NCBI RefSeq assembly: GCF_018437225.1
Contig: NZ_JAAMFI010000001.1
Location: 682,001-746,000, forward strand
Reading direction: 5' to 3'
DNA from: Fructobacillus papyriferae
GTDB lineage: Bacteria > Bacillota > Bacilli > Lactobacillales > Lactobacillaceae
DNA: 64,000 nt
Numbering within the stretch: the first letter of the stretch is position 1; each line of letters begins with the position of its first letter. A program made the translations under genes and the position numbers. Positions 24,742 through 34,172 of this stretch are shown here, piece by piece. The notes beneath the pieces are model-generated. The model did not search any database and had not been told where the DNA came from. It saw nothing but the letters and a program-made list of their open reading frames with translations.

Positions 24742-27276
24742 TTACTTCACTAAACCGTTCAAGGCCTTGGCAACAGCTGCTTCCTGCTCTTCCACCAATT
24801 TCACACGGTTTTCAATCATTTGGGCATCGACTACGATTTCACGAGCAATCCCCGGTTGGTTCTTCTTATCTTCAAAGAAGGCGTTGAATTCGTCCAACTT
24901 TTCACGGGTCTTAAAGATACGGGCAATGACCGTGATGTAGGAAGAAAAGGACATGTCCCCACCGAGGCGGTCAACCAACCAGTCCCAGTTCTCTTGGAAC
25001 CAAGCCCAAGCAGCATCTTGACCAACGGGGTTGGCCAGAACACCAGCGAACCAGTTCCGCAAATCCTGCGGCTTAATCACCTCAGGATCTTGGAAAGAAG
25101 CGATCAACGTCTGAATCTGCAAAGAATTTGGCGTTGCGGCCAAGGCAGAAGACAAGTCACGCTTCAAGGAAGCATTCGCTGTTTCTTGGTAGTCGGCCAA
25201 TAGACCAGCAAAGCTTTCTTGGTTGTTGAAGTTAACCAATTCATTCTTCAAAATTTCAGTACGGCCGTCTGCTGGCAGCTTCTGAGCAGACCCAGCCTTG
25301 GCAAAGACCTGGTGGGCTTCAGCCAACAATTCAGGATTCTTACCAAAAAGGGCAGCACCCACAACCACTGGACGGGCCAATTCATCCGAAACGGAATCGT
25401 CTGCCTTTTTGGCTAAGCCAAGGGCTTCGAAACGTTTTGTTGACAAACCACGGGTGAAGACCTGCAGATAAGCTTCCGTCTTGGAATCGGGTTCTGCAAA
25501 GACCTTGATCGCCGCAATCGCCTGATAGAGGAAGTTTTGGACAAGGGCTGACTTTGAATCAGCCAACAGAGGCATGATCGGCAAAAGATCCGCATAGCTC
25601 ACTTGATTATTCTGCGCTAACAAGAGAGCGTTTTGTACGAACTGGGCCTGGTCGATCGCTGACAAAGTGGTCAAAGCCTTCACTTGTTCGGCCAAGATCT
25701 CGTCATCGTATGAAACAATGTAGTGACCGGCGTTGCCAACGTTCAGACGGAATGGTCCCTTAGAAGCAGCCTTGATCGCTTCCCAATCGCCCAAATCGGC
25801 GCTTTCTTTCGTCAGCAACTTTGGCAAGCCAGGAGCTGAAGCAGCCAAAGGCACCTGCCAGAGGCGCTTGTCGTCTGCTTGCTTATCACCAAGAACAAAC
25901 GGTGTCTGGGAAACCTTCACCCGGCCATCTTCGATCGTAACGGACAACACTGGGTAGCCCGGTTGGTCCAACCAGGTTTTCATAATTGCTCCGATATCTT
26001 GTCCAGAAGCAGCCCCAAGGGCAGCCCAGAGGTCATCTCCAGTAGCATTACCATAAGCCTTCTTATCAAAGTAGGCTTTGAGTCCCTGACGTAAGGCGTC
26101 GTCACCAATCAAAGAACGCAACATGACAAGCAAGTGGGCACCCTTGGCATAAACGATGGCAGGGTCAAAGAGCGCATCAATTTCTTCTGGGTGGTGTACG
26201 GCCACGTGGACTGGTTGAACACCTGGCAATGCATCGCGACGAAGGGCTGCTTGCGCATCATTAGCGTTGAAAGTTTCCCAAATGTGCCAATCAGGTTCAA
26301 TGGCATCGATCGCCACGAATTCCATCATGTTGGCAAAGGATTCGTTCAACCAAAGTTCATCCCACCACTTCATCGTGACCAGATCCCCGAACCACTGGTG
26401 AGCCAATTCATGGGCAATCACAGTGGCAACCGTTTGCTTCATTGACAACTCAGTGTTATCTGGATCCACTAACAAGTATGCTTCACGGTAGGTTACCATC
26501 CCCCAGTTTTCCATGGCGCCGGCTGAAAAGTCAGGCAAGGCCACTTGCAACGATTGCGCCAATGGATAAGGCGTCTGGTAAAAGCCCTCGTAAAAGTCAA
26601 TTGACCGCTTGGCGATGTCCAAGGCGAAGTCCATATCCTTTGCGGGATGGGCCTTTGTCGCATAGACACCGACCTTAATCCCTGACTTTGTCGTCGTTTC
26701 GATCGATTGGAAATCACCAAAAGCAAAGGCGACCAGGTAGGTCGACATCTTGACCGTTTTTTCAAAGTAGTGCACACCGTCTTCTACACGTGTTTCTGGC
26801 ATGTTGGCAATCGCCACTTCGCCCGGTTTTTCATCGAACTTTAGCGCCAATGAGAACGTTGCCTTGGCCTCGGGCTCATCGATACTTGGGAAGGCTTGGC
26901 GGGCAAAGTAAGTCTCAAATTGCGTGGAGACCACTTGCTTGGCTTTTCCATCAACAGAATAATAGGAAGGATAGATCCCGTTCATATTATCAGTCAAAGG
27001 GGCCTGATAAGAAACTTCGATGGTTTGTTCGCCAGCTTCTTTCACGTCAAAGCGAATCTGGTCGTTGGCCTTATCGACATTAAAGTCGACGGATTGTCCA
27101 TTAACTTTGACGGATTCGACTGCCAAATCATGTTGGTGCAAAGCCATGGCCGTCTGCTTCGCCCTTCCCTTAACGATCGTCTTTCCCTTGATGCGCTTAT
27201 CTTCACGCGACACATCCAAAAAGAGATCGTAGTGTTCAGGTTCAAAAAAATCATAGAGCCGTTCAATACTTGCCAT
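24742..27276 (-). CDS. pepN: Aminopeptidase N (lysyl aminopeptidase, M1 family)
   Basis: A cytosolic zinc metallopeptidase that removes N-terminal residues from peptides; a main general aminopeptidase of lactic acid bacteria. 844 residues, full family length. The exopeptidase motif GAMEN, the zinc site HELAHQWFG with NESFA 18-19 residues on, and the ERAP1-like C-terminal helical half are all present. No signal peptide. A TATAAT at 27334-27329 on the minus strand is a likely -10. AGGTAGG precedes the ATG. Confidence 0.97.
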   Translation of the reverse strand: MASIERLYDFFEPEHYDLFLDVSREDKRIKGKTIVKGRAKQTAMALHQHDLAVESVKVNGQSVDFNVDKANDQIRFDVKEAGEQTIEVSYQAPLTDNMNGIYPSYYSVDGKAKQVVSTQFETYFARQAFPSIDEPEAKATFSLALKFDEKPGEVAIANMPETRVEDGVHYFEKTVKMSTYLVAFAFGDFQSIETTTKSGIKVGVYATKAHPAKDMDFALDIAKRSIDFYEGFYQTPYPLAQSLQVALPDFSAGAMENWGMVTYREAYLLVDPDNTELSMKQTVATVIAHELAHQWFGDLVTMKWWDELWLNESFANMMEFVAIDAIEPDWHIWETFNANDAQAALRRDALPGVQPVHVAVHHPEEIDALFDPAIVYAKGAHLLVMLRSLIGDDALRQGLKAYFDKKAYGNATGDDLWAALGAASGQDIGAIMKTWLDQPGYPVLSVTIEDGRVKVSQTPFVLGDKQADDKRLWQVPLAASAPGLPKLLTKESADLGDWEAIKAASKGPFRLNVGNAGHYIVSYDDEILAEQVKALTTLSAIDQAQFVQNALLLAQNNQVSYADLLPIMPLLADSKSALVQNFLYQAIAAIKVFAEPDSKTEAYLQVFTRGLSTKRFEALGLAKKADDSVSDELARPVVVGAALFGKNPELLAEAHQVFAKAGSAQKLPADGRTEILKNELVNFNNQESFAGLLADYQETANASLKRDLSSALAATPNSLQIQTLIASFQDPEVIKPQDLRNWFAGVLANPVGQDAAWAWFQENWDWLVDRLGGDMSFSSYITVIARIFKTREKLDEFNAFFEDKKNQPGIAREIVVDAQMIENRVKLVEEQEAAVAKALNGLVK

Positions 27277-27401
27277 CGATATACCTACCTTTTATTAAAG
27301 AATTATGATAAAATCTCACGTTGATTTCATTATAGCGAATGTCCATTCAAAAGAAAAGGGAAAAGAATCGATTGACCCCCTGTTGCTTCAATTTGAAACT
27401 T

Positions 27402-27431
27402 TTGACACATTTCTTCACTACTGATTATAAT
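27402..27431 (+). promoter_or_regulatory. Promoter of the CPA1 antiporter gene
   Basis: Consensus TTGACA (27402-27407) and TATAAT (27426-27431) with an 18-bp spacer; AAGGAAG precedes the ATG at 27476. Confidence 0.8.
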
Positions 27432-27475
27432 AGAAATAACGAGACACTGTTCCCGCTATCTGTAAAGGAAGAAAT

Positions 27476-29584
27476 ATGTCCCAACTTTATTTAATTGCCC
27501 TCTTATTACTGGCTGTCATCGCTGCCAACATCGTAAAGCCTTTCATCCCCCGCGTACCGGAGGCCTTAGTTCTCATTGCGGTCGGTGGCCTTTTTACCGC
27601 CATCCCAGTCTTTCGTGGCTTTGAACTCGATCCGGAGTTCTTCTTATTTCTAATCATCGCGCCGTTGATGTTCCAAGAAGGACAAGGGATTTCCTTTGCC
27701 ACGATGAAAAAACACTTCAACGCCATCTTCCAGTTGTCGGTTATCTTGGCCCTTTTCGTGGTCGCCATCGTTGCGATGATCACAGACAAGATCAACGCCG
27801 ACTGGCCGTTGACTTTAGCCATCGCCTTAGCCGCCATTGTCGTGCCAACTGATGCGGTGGCCGTCAAATCCATGACGACTGGCTTGAAAATGCCAAAAGG
27901 TCTCAACCAATCCCTAGAGCTTGAATCGCTTTTTAACGACGCGACAGGAATCGTTTTGCTGGATTTGGCTTTATCCGTCTACAAGCAAGGAAGCTTTAAC
28001 CTGACAGAAGCCATTGGTCACTTTGTCATTGTTGCCTTGGGCGGCCTTATCGTCGGTGCTCTGGCTTCTGCAGTAATTGTCGCTTTGCGCCTCTATCTTT
28101 CCTTTCATGCGTCATCAGCCCAAGCGACAACAATTCCCTTAAACATTTTGACCCCCTTTGCCATCTATTTACTAGCTGAACACTTTCATTTATCTGGTAT
28201 TTTGGCCGTGGTGGCGGCTGGAATCGTTCATAATTACGAACAGTCTCGCTTACAGTTAATCGCAACGGAATCGCGGGTCGTTTCTGGAACAATCTGGCAA
28301 ACTTTGACAACACTTCTAAACGGAGTCGTTTTTGTCATTTTGGGACTGTCGATGCCAAAGATCTTAAATCTAATCGGTGATTTTGGTTTTTCAAAATCCC
28401 TCGGTCTTTTCTGGCTGGCCATCTTGATTTATCTGGCCATGTACGCCGCCCGTTATCTTTGGGTGACCTTCCAAAAACAGCAACGGCTAGTCGGCTTCTT
28501 CGGTAAGCACCAGACAAAAGACCGGGCCAAGCGCGCCCAAATCTTTGGTATTGCCGGAGTTCACGGCGCCGTGACATTAGCTTTAGCGATGTCATTACCA
28601 AAAACGGTGCACGGACAGCCGCTGCCCTTCTTAAATGAAATTTTGCTAGTATCAACACTCGTTATTTTGATTTCCTTAATCGCTGCTGCTTTCGTTTTGC
28701 CTCAGTTATTGGACAAAGAAGAGAAGATTTACAGCGATGAAGAGCTAAACCAGGCCCGCTCAGCCATGATCGACTCAGCCATCATCCAAGTTGAACAGCG
28801 CTTAACAGATCATGCGACAAAGACGGCTATCGTCCAAACTTTGCAGACGCAAAAACTGACGGTTGGTCATCCAAAGGTCGATCACGAGCAGTCGTCTTTG
28901 GTTCTTTTGACCAAGATCTCAGATGAACTGCAAGCAAAGCTTGATCAAATGTCAGAAGAAGGTTACGACCAAGACATTCTTGATCGCTACGGCCGGTTCT
29001 TACAGCGTGGCCTTTTGTCTCCTGCTGCTTCAAGGCACCCCTTAGTTCGATTCAACCAGCAACTTCACCACTTGCACCACGAGCTTGCCTGGCACTGGAA
29101 GACCAAAACATTTACCAGGGCCCAACGCCTTCGCTACCGCGAAAAGTTGATCCAGGAAAATCCAAAGATCGCGCAAAAGGTGGCCCGCTGGAAAAGTGGT
29201 CGTTTAGCGATGTTGGCCATCAATGACGAGATGCAACAATTGGCCGATCGTTTGCTTTCACAAATGCTACAAAAAGCGCTCGATGAGAAGAAAGACACAG
29301 AAGACGTCGCCGAAGTAAGGCTCTTACTTGAGCGTTTCTTCCGTATTGTGGCCCACGACAATCGCCAAGAAAACGTGGCGGTCAAAGCCTCTGAATACAT
29401 CCAAGCCTTTGCTGATGAGTACGCTTATCTGTCCACTCAACTGGCTGCCGGACAGGTGAAAGCCGCCGTTGCAGACGAGCTTTACACCGAAATCAACCAA
29501 GCTCAGACCCTCCTCTTAATGGAGCGGGGTGAAAGCGAAGAAGAGGCGGTCGTAACAGAAGAAGAAGCCTCAAGAGACCAATAA
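27476..29584 (+). CDS. CPA1 family Na+(K+)/H+ antiporter
   Basis: A plasma membrane cation/proton exchanger used for sodium and pH balance. 702 residues: about 12 membrane segments in the first 410 residues, with the ion-site motifs VPTDAVAVKS and LESLFNDATG, and a long cytoplasmic C-terminal domain (about 415-702) that is mostly helical and acidic at the end. The C-terminal length matches NhaP/NhaK-type proteins of Firmicutes. Monocistronic, with its own promoter and terminator. Sodium versus potassium preference is not visible. Confidence 0.92.
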   Translation: MSQLYLIALLLLAVIAANIVKPFIPRVPEALVLIAVGGLFTAIPVFRGFELDPEFFLFLIIAPLMFQEGQGISFATMKKHFNAIFQLSVILALFVVAIVAMITDKINADWPLTLAIALAAIVVPTDAVAVKSMTTGLKMPKGLNQSLELESLFNDATGIVLLDLALSVYKQGSFNLTEAIGHFVIVALGGLIVGALASAVIVALRLYLSFHASSAQATTIPLNILTPFAIYLLAEHFHLSGILAVVAAGIVHNYEQSRLQLIATESRVVSGTIWQTLTTLLNGVVFVILGLSMPKILNLIGDFGFSKSLGLFWLAILIYLAMYAARYLWVTFQKQQRLVGFFGKHQTKDRAKRAQIFGIAGVHGAVTLALAMSLPKTVHGQPLPFLNEILLVSTLVILISLIAAAFVLPQLLDKEEKIYSDEELNQARSAMIDSAIIQVEQRLTDHATKTAIVQTLQTQKLTVGHPKVDHEQSSLVLLTKISDELQAKLDQMSEEGYDQDILDRYGRFLQRGLLSPAASRHPLVRFNQQLHHLHHELAWHWKTKTFTRAQRLRYREKLIQENPKIAQKVARWKSGRLAMLAINDEMQQLADRLLSQMLQKALDEKKDTEDVAEVRLLLERFFRIVAHDNRQENVAVKASEYIQAFADEYAYLSTQLAAGQVKAAVADELYTEINQAQTLLLMERGESEEEAVVTEEEASRDQ

Positions 29585-29594
29585 ACACCCGCGA

Positions 29595-29639
29595 TAAAAA
29601 AGCCTGATGAAACGCTTCAAAGCGTCATCAGGCTTTTTT
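29595..29639. terminator. Bidirectional terminator
   Basis: Long stem (AAAAAAGCCTGATGA... with TCATCAGGCTTTTTT) between the converging antiporter and DUF1054 genes. Confidence 0.9.
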
Positions 29640-29647
29640 ATTTGTCA

Positions 29648-30265
29648 TTAACCGTCAGTCTCTGCCAAGCGTTCATAAAGTGGCAGCAGCTCTTTCAAGG
29701 TTGCTAATAAAAAGGCGGGCAATTCGTTGGCACGTTCATTTAAAAGTGGCGCATCCTTTTTTATTTGTCTTCCAATCAAGACTTCGGCCGCTTTCACTTT
29801 TCCAAAACGTTTTACAATGGCTTGATACTCGTCTTTTGCATGTTGGTTATTGACCATATGATCGGTCGACAAAACGAAGTCAGCCGGCAAAGCCGATACA
29901 GCATCCGCCAGGCGGTCAAGCGCAAGGGCGATCCTTGGCCCATCCGTTTTTTCTTTTTTCATATTTTCTTCAATTGCTAAATACAAATACAGATGGTCAT
30001 CAAAAAGCCCCAATTCAAAATGCGGCTCCATTTTATAGCCCCGCTTGTTCGGCGCAAAAGCCACCCAGGTGTTCTTTGGTGGATGAACCTTGCGCATTTT
30101 ATGCTTGGCCACGTGCGTCACCCACTGACGTCCATCCGCCTGTAAAATCGGCTGAGCCTCTTCGGCAAAAGCCTCGAATTTTGGATCGATGATCCGGCGA
30201 ATTTTATCCATCCGGGCCGCTAAGGTTGGATCATCGAAAATGGCAAAATCACTTTTCTGAAACAT
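29648..30265 (-). CDS. DUF1054 (YktB-like) protein
   Basis: A 205-residue soluble protein of a Firmicutes family with no known function. It begins with FQKSDFAIFDDPTLAARMDKIRRIIDPKF, the family's opening block, and has the central VAFAPNKRGYKMEPHFELGLF segment. It overlaps the upstream membrane protein gene by 17 bp, so the two are co-translated. No catalytic motif can be named. Confidence 0.75.
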   Translation of the reverse strand: MFQKSDFAIFDDPTLAARMDKIRRIIDPKFEAFAEEAQPILQADGRQWVTHVAKHKMRKVHPPKNTWVAFAPNKRGYKMEPHFELGLFDDHLYLYLAIEENMKKEKTDGPRIALALDRLADAVSALPADFVLSTDHMVNNQHAKDEYQAIVKRFGKVKAAEVLIGRQIKKDAPLLNERANELPAFLLATLKELLPLYERLAETDG

Positions 30266-31106
30266 GTCGCTCCCCTCTCAACTGACGAAAACCGGAAAGC
30301 CAGTTCATCACAACAAAGCCAAAAACCAAGACCATGGCCACCAGGTTTAACCAAAGCAAAAAAACAATGATCGATGTCAACGACTCATAAAAACTGTATT
30401 TACCAAATTGCAAATTCGCCAAAAGTGCAAAAATCTTGTTCAACCCGTTCAGCAACAACAAGTCCAAAAGCGACCCGGCCAAAGAAGCCAAAAATGGTGG
30501 CCGAGCGGCTTTTGCTGGCAACTGGTAGTTCATCCACAGCAAGACCAGCCAGAGACCAATTAAGAGCAAAAAGCGCGTTGGCGTGACCCAAATGCCCATT
30601 CCTGTGATTTCGCTCAAATAAACCCCCAGAATATTACCGGAGAATACCAAAACGGTAAAGGCCACAACCATCAACAATAGCCACAAAAAAGACCAAAAGC
30701 GAGCCAGAATTGGCAAGAAAGGTTCTTCGACATCCGCAATCCGATTAAAGGCTTCCCGTAGCACGGTGATCACACGCGAAAGCGACCAAAAAATGAAGAC
30801 CAAAGAAATCGACCAATACGACTGCGTATTCGAATGCGCGACAGACGTCAAGACAGGCCCTAAAAAGTCATTCACCGAGCTTGGCAGAAAATCAGCCATC
30901 ATCGTTGTCAGGCGACCCGTTGACATGTGCACGGCTGAAATCAAGAGGGCCACTGCAATCAATAGGGGAAAGAGCGTCAGCAAGACATAGTAGGCAAAAG
31001 TTGGCCCAACCATGTTGATTTGTGACCGACTAAAGTAAGTCACCAGATCGTTTAAGTGAAGCTTCTTATCTAAAAAAGCCCACATTTTTTTGATTGAATT
31101 CGTCAT
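30249..31106 (-). CDS. YihY/BrkB family inner membrane protein
   Basis: An integral membrane protein of about 285 residues with six hydrophobic segments. The family was once mislabelled ribonuclease BN; its function is unclear. The opening AYYVLLTLFPLLIAVA and the later FWSLSRVITVLREAFNRI block are typical. It is first of a two-gene operon with the DUF1054 gene. No -35/-10 pair stands out before it. Confidence 0.85.
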   Translation of the reverse strand: MTNSIKKMWAFLDKKLHLNDLVTYFSRSQINMVGPTFAYYVLLTLFPLLIAVALLISAVHMSTGRLTTMMADFLPSSVNDFLGPVLTSVAHSNTQSYWSISLVFIFWSLSRVITVLREAFNRIADVEEPFLPILARFWSFLWLLLMVVAFTVLVFSGNILGVYLSEITGMGIWVTPTRFLLLIGLWLVLLWMNYQLPAKAARPPFLASLAGSLLDLLLLNGLNKIFALLANLQFGKYSFYESLTSIIVFLLWLNLVAMVLVFGFVVMNWLSGFRQLRGERHVSEK

Positions 31107-31122
31107 AGTATCCCTATTATAT

Positions 31123-31154
31123 AAAAAAAAGACGTCCGAAGACGTCTTTTTTTT
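31123..31154. terminator. Bidirectional terminator after NADH peroxidase gene
   Basis: AAAAAAAAGACGTC and GACGTCTTTTTTTT around a short loop. It ends npr transcripts on the minus strand. Confidence 0.9.
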
Positions 31155-31167
31155 GACTTTTGGCCCA

Positions 31168-32529
31168 TTAAACGGATGGAATCTGTCCCAAAGCCGTCTG
31201 TGCGGCCAAGTTCAAGACAGACCACTGACGGTCAAAACCAGGTTGGAAGAAGAAGTCAGCTTCTGCCAAATCCTCCAAGGTCATCTTGCCCTTAATGGCC
31301 AAGGCGATCGTGTTGGCGTGAGCCGTCACGTCTTGCTTTGATAAGATTTGACCACCCAAAATTTCGTGGTTTTCTGGGTTATACGTCAACTTCACCAAAA
31401 TTTCTGGGTTACCATCCGTGACAAAGCTTGGGCGAACCGTTGCCTTGTACAAGGAAGTGGCCACGTCCAGATTCATCTTGGCGGCGTTATTGGCATTCAC
31501 GCCAGTTGTTGCTAACTTATAGCCAAAGACAGAAAGAGCAGACGAACCATTCACGCCGGCAAAGGCACGGGCTGGCTTGTCAATACCGATATTTTCAACC
31601 ACATAGCGGGCTTCACGGCGAGCCGTCGAAGCCAACGCAATCGGTGCAGGCGCTCCAGCCGGTGCAAAGAGTGGCTGAATCGCATCGCCAATGGCGTAGA
31701 CGTTTTTAGCTGACGTTTGCAAATAGGCATTCGTTTGGATAAAGCCTCGTGAATCCAAATCCACGGTGTCCTTCAAGTAAGCCGTATTTGGCTTCACACC
31801 AGCGGCGACGATCACCAAGTCGGCAGCAAAGCTTTGGCCAGCGTCATCCTTAACTGCGGATACAACATCCGATCCTTCGAAGGCTGAAACCCCATGACCC
31901 AAGTGCAAGTTCACACCGTGAGCGCTCAGCTCGTCAGCGATTGGATTAGCCAATTCTTCGTCTAAGTAGTTGCCCAAAGGCCGGTTAATCATATCGATCA
32001 CCGTCACCTTTTTGCCTGCTTCTGCAAAGACTTGAGCCGCTTCGATACCAATGTATCCCGTACCAACAACCACGACATTTTGCACAGCATCATCGTGAAG
32101 CTTCTCATCAATTTTTGTCGCCCAGTCACGGCCACGCATCAAAAAGACGTTTTTTAGGTCAGAACCCGGAACTGGCAAAGTCATCGGCGTTACACCTGAT
32201 GAAATGACCAACTTATCGTAAGAATCGGTCAACTGCTCTCCAGTTTCAAGGTTTTTAACCGTTACTTCTTGCTTGTCTGTATCGATTCCTTGAACAAGAT
32301 GGTTGGCAAGCACCTTGCCACCATATTGTTCAATATCTGCCGGCTTGAAGTTCCGGACATCATCACGCTTCGTGACCTTCCCCTCCAAGAACAACTCCAT
32401 GCCACAGGACATAAAGGAGATAAAATCACCCGCTTCATACACTGTGACCTCTACATCGTCGTAACGCGTCAATAATTCATGCGCTGTCTCGTGGCCTCCG
32501 TGCGAGGCACCAATGACTACTACTTTCAT
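31168..32529 (-). CDS. npr: NADH peroxidase
   Basis: A flavoenzyme that reduces H2O2 to water with NADH; a main peroxide defence in catalase-free lactic acid bacteria. With the ATG at 32529 (GGAGG 7 bases upstream) the protein has 453 residues; the frame extends 19 codons further without a ribosome binding site. The redox cysteine C42 (FMSCGMELFL) and H10 (GASHGGHE) are in place, as are FAD and NAD Rossmann motifs (VVVVGTGYIGIEAA) and the tail FFFQPGFDRQW. The close match to the enterococcal peroxidase block GDFISFxSCGM favours peroxidase over water-forming oxidase. It neighbours iron/manganese transporters and a PerR-like gene. Confidence 0.9.
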   Translation of the reverse strand: MKVVVIGASHGGHETAHELLTRYDDVEVTVYEAGDFISFMSCGMELFLEGKVTKRDDVRNFKPADIEQYGGKVLANHLVQGIDTDKQEVTVKNLETGEQLTDSYDKLVISSGVTPMTLPVPGSDLKNVFLMRGRDWATKIDEKLHDDAVQNVVVVGTGYIGIEAAQVFAEAGKKVTVIDMINRPLGNYLDEELANPIADELSAHGVNLHLGHGVSAFEGSDVVSAVKDDAGQSFAADLVIVAAGVKPNTAYLKDTVDLDSRGFIQTNAYLQTSAKNVYAIGDAIQPLFAPAGAPAPIALASTARREARYVVENIGIDKPARAFAGVNGSSALSVFGYKLATTGVNANNAAKMNLDVATSLYKATVRPSFVTDGNPEILVKLTYNPENHEILGGQILSKQDVTAHANTIALAIKGKMTLEDLAEADFFFQPGFDRQWSVLNLAAQTALGQIPSV

Positions 32530-32636
32530 GTCGACATCCTCCGTATAATTACTAATAAACACCTCTATTATAGTGTTTATCATCACAAAAGAAAAGCCCG
32601 AATTTCATAAAATTCGAACTAAACCAATTATTTATA

Positions 32637-33353
32637 TTAGAATAACAAACCAATCCCATAGTGAATGGCAATCGTCACCAATCCGACCCAAATATTTCGC
32701 CAGATCGCCCGCTTAGCCATTCCCTGTGAGAACAAAGCCGAAAGCAAACCGGTCAAGGCGGAAGCCACAACCGTCGCCAAAATAGCAGCTAAATACTGGT
32801 ATTCCACTGGAAAAATCAAAAGAGCGACTAGGGGGAAAACACCGCCCAAAGCTGCGGAAAAAGTTGACGACACTGCCGCTGCAATTGGCGACACATAGTG
32901 TCCCAAAGTCATGTCGTATTTGACCGACAAAACGGTTTCCAAAGGCTTTTCAGCCAACAACTCCACGGCGATAGCTTTAGCCGTTTCAGGGCTCACCCCA
33001 CGGTCCTCATAGAAAGCAGAAACCGTGGCAACCTGCTCATCAAAAGCTGACTTCAGCAACGCTTGCTCGCGCACGACCGCCACTTTTTCAGAATCTGACT
33101 GAGAAGAAACAGCGGCAAACTCGCCAGAACCCATCGATAAGGCACAGGCAAAAAGATCCGAAAGACCAGCCAGCACGATCACCAGTCGATTGGAGGTGGC
33201 TGCAGCAACGGAGAAAACAACACCAACAACAGTCAAGATACCGTCGTTTGAACCAAGAATACCAGCACGAATCGTGTTCAACCGTTCCTCCATCGTTTGT
33301 CCCGATTTTTTATCGGCACGGTTTTTCTGCCATTTTTTAAAGAATGCAGTCAT
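32637..33353 (-). CDS. VIT1/CCC1 family iron/manganese transporter, second copy
   Basis: A membrane transporter of the VIT1/CCC1 family, which moves Fe2+ or Mn2+ out of the cytosol. 238 residues with the family's GSNDGILTVVGVV opening and GSGEFAAVSSQSD motif, a central hydrophilic metal-binding helix region and three C-terminal membrane segments. The N terminus has extra basic residues (FKKWQKNRADKK). It follows the first copy by 12 bp. The two copies are clearly diverged, so duplication is old or they have different partners. Confidence 0.9.
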   Translation of the reverse strand: MTAFFKKWQKNRADKKSGQTMEERLNTIRAGILGSNDGILTVVGVVFSVAAATSNRLVIVLAGLSDLFACALSMGSGEFAAVSSQSDSEKVAVVREQALLKSAFDEQVATVSAFYEDRGVSPETAKAIAVELLAEKPLETVLSVKYDMTLGHYVSPIAAAVSSTFSAALGGVFPLVALLIFPVEYQYLAAILATVVASALTGLLSALFSQGMAKRAIWRNIWVGLVTIAIHYGIGLLF

Positions 33354-33365
33354 TGTTCCCCTCCC

Positions 33366-34040
33366 TTATTTAAAGAGTGACCCGATCAAAAAGGTCACGA
33401 CCATGGTCAAAATACCAGACAAAAGATTTCGAATCGCACCCTTTGTCCGGTTAGCCCCATTCACCACAGCAGCCAGATATCCTGTCACGAGTAGGGCAAT
33501 CAAAACCGCCAAAAAAGTCGCCATGACCCGAAGCCGAGGCGCAGCCAAAGCCATGAAGGCCATTGGTAAAGCGGCACCAGTTGGAAATGTCACAAAGGAC
33601 ACCAATGCAGCCCCACCCGCCGAAACTTGGGATTTTAACGAAAAGCCATGGCGCTCACGGACCGTCGTTTCCAAGGGATCCTTTGTCATCATTTCTTCGG
33701 TGGCCTGAGTTGCCAGCTCTTCTGAAATGCCTGCTGCTTGATACTTTTGTTTAACGAAATCAAATTCTTCGTCATAGTGATCCTTTAATGCGCTTTCTTG
33801 ACTCATGCGCGCCTTTTCTTGCGCATCGTGTGAGGATCGAACCGAAACGAACTCACCCATGGCCATTGAGACCATGCCAGCTAAGGTCCCGGCAAAACCT
33901 GACAACATGATTGCTGCCAAGCTTTGCCCGGCCGAAGCGACGCCAACGATGATACCGGCAACAGACAAAATCCCGTCATTACCGCCCATTACGCCGGCGC
34001 GCACCAAATTGTTGTGCGCCATCAATGATTGCTTTTCCAT
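33366..34040 (-). CDS. VIT1/CCC1 family iron/manganese transporter, first copy
   Basis: 224 residues with GGNDGILSVAGIIVG, MGEFVSVRSSHDAQEKA and the glutamate-rich cytosolic segment that binds metal in this family. It is the first gene of an operon with the second copy. A consensus promoter (34079-34107) and a PerR-type operator over the start site lie upstream, and a PerR/Fur-family gene is divergent. This supports a role in lowering free iron during peroxide stress. Confidence 0.9.
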   Translation of the reverse strand: MEKQSLMAHNNLVRAGVMGGNDGILSVAGIIVGVASAGQSLAAIMLSGFAGTLAGMVSMAMGEFVSVRSSHDAQEKARMSQESALKDHYDEEFDFVKQKYQAAGISEELATQATEEMMTKDPLETTVRERHGFSLKSQVSAGGAALVSFVTFPTGAALPMAFMALAAPRLRVMATFLAVLIALLVTGYLAAVVNGANRTKGAIRNLLSGILTMVVTFLIGSLFK

Positions 34041-34059
34041 AAAAACTTCTCCTGTGTAG

Positions 34060-34076
34060 TTAAGAATGATTCTAAA
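34060..34076. promoter_or_regulatory. PerR/Fur-type operator
   Basis: On the minus strand TTAGAATCATTCTTA matches the streptococcal PerR box TTAGAATCATTCTAA at all but one position. It lies just past the -10 of the VIT operon, over the likely start site. Confidence 0.65.
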
Positions 34077-34078
34077 CT

Positions 34079-34107
34079 ATTATACTAAGAAATGATTCAG
34101 ATGTCAA
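34079..34107 (-). promoter_or_regulatory. Promoter of the VIT transporter operon
   Basis: TTGACA (34107-34102), 17-bp spacer, TATAAT (34084-34079); both hexamers perfect. Confidence 0.85.
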
Positions 34108-34172
34108 TCTTTTGTATTGTTTCATTCTAATGTTATAATTGACATGAAGTTAATATTAATTAGGAGGTTAAC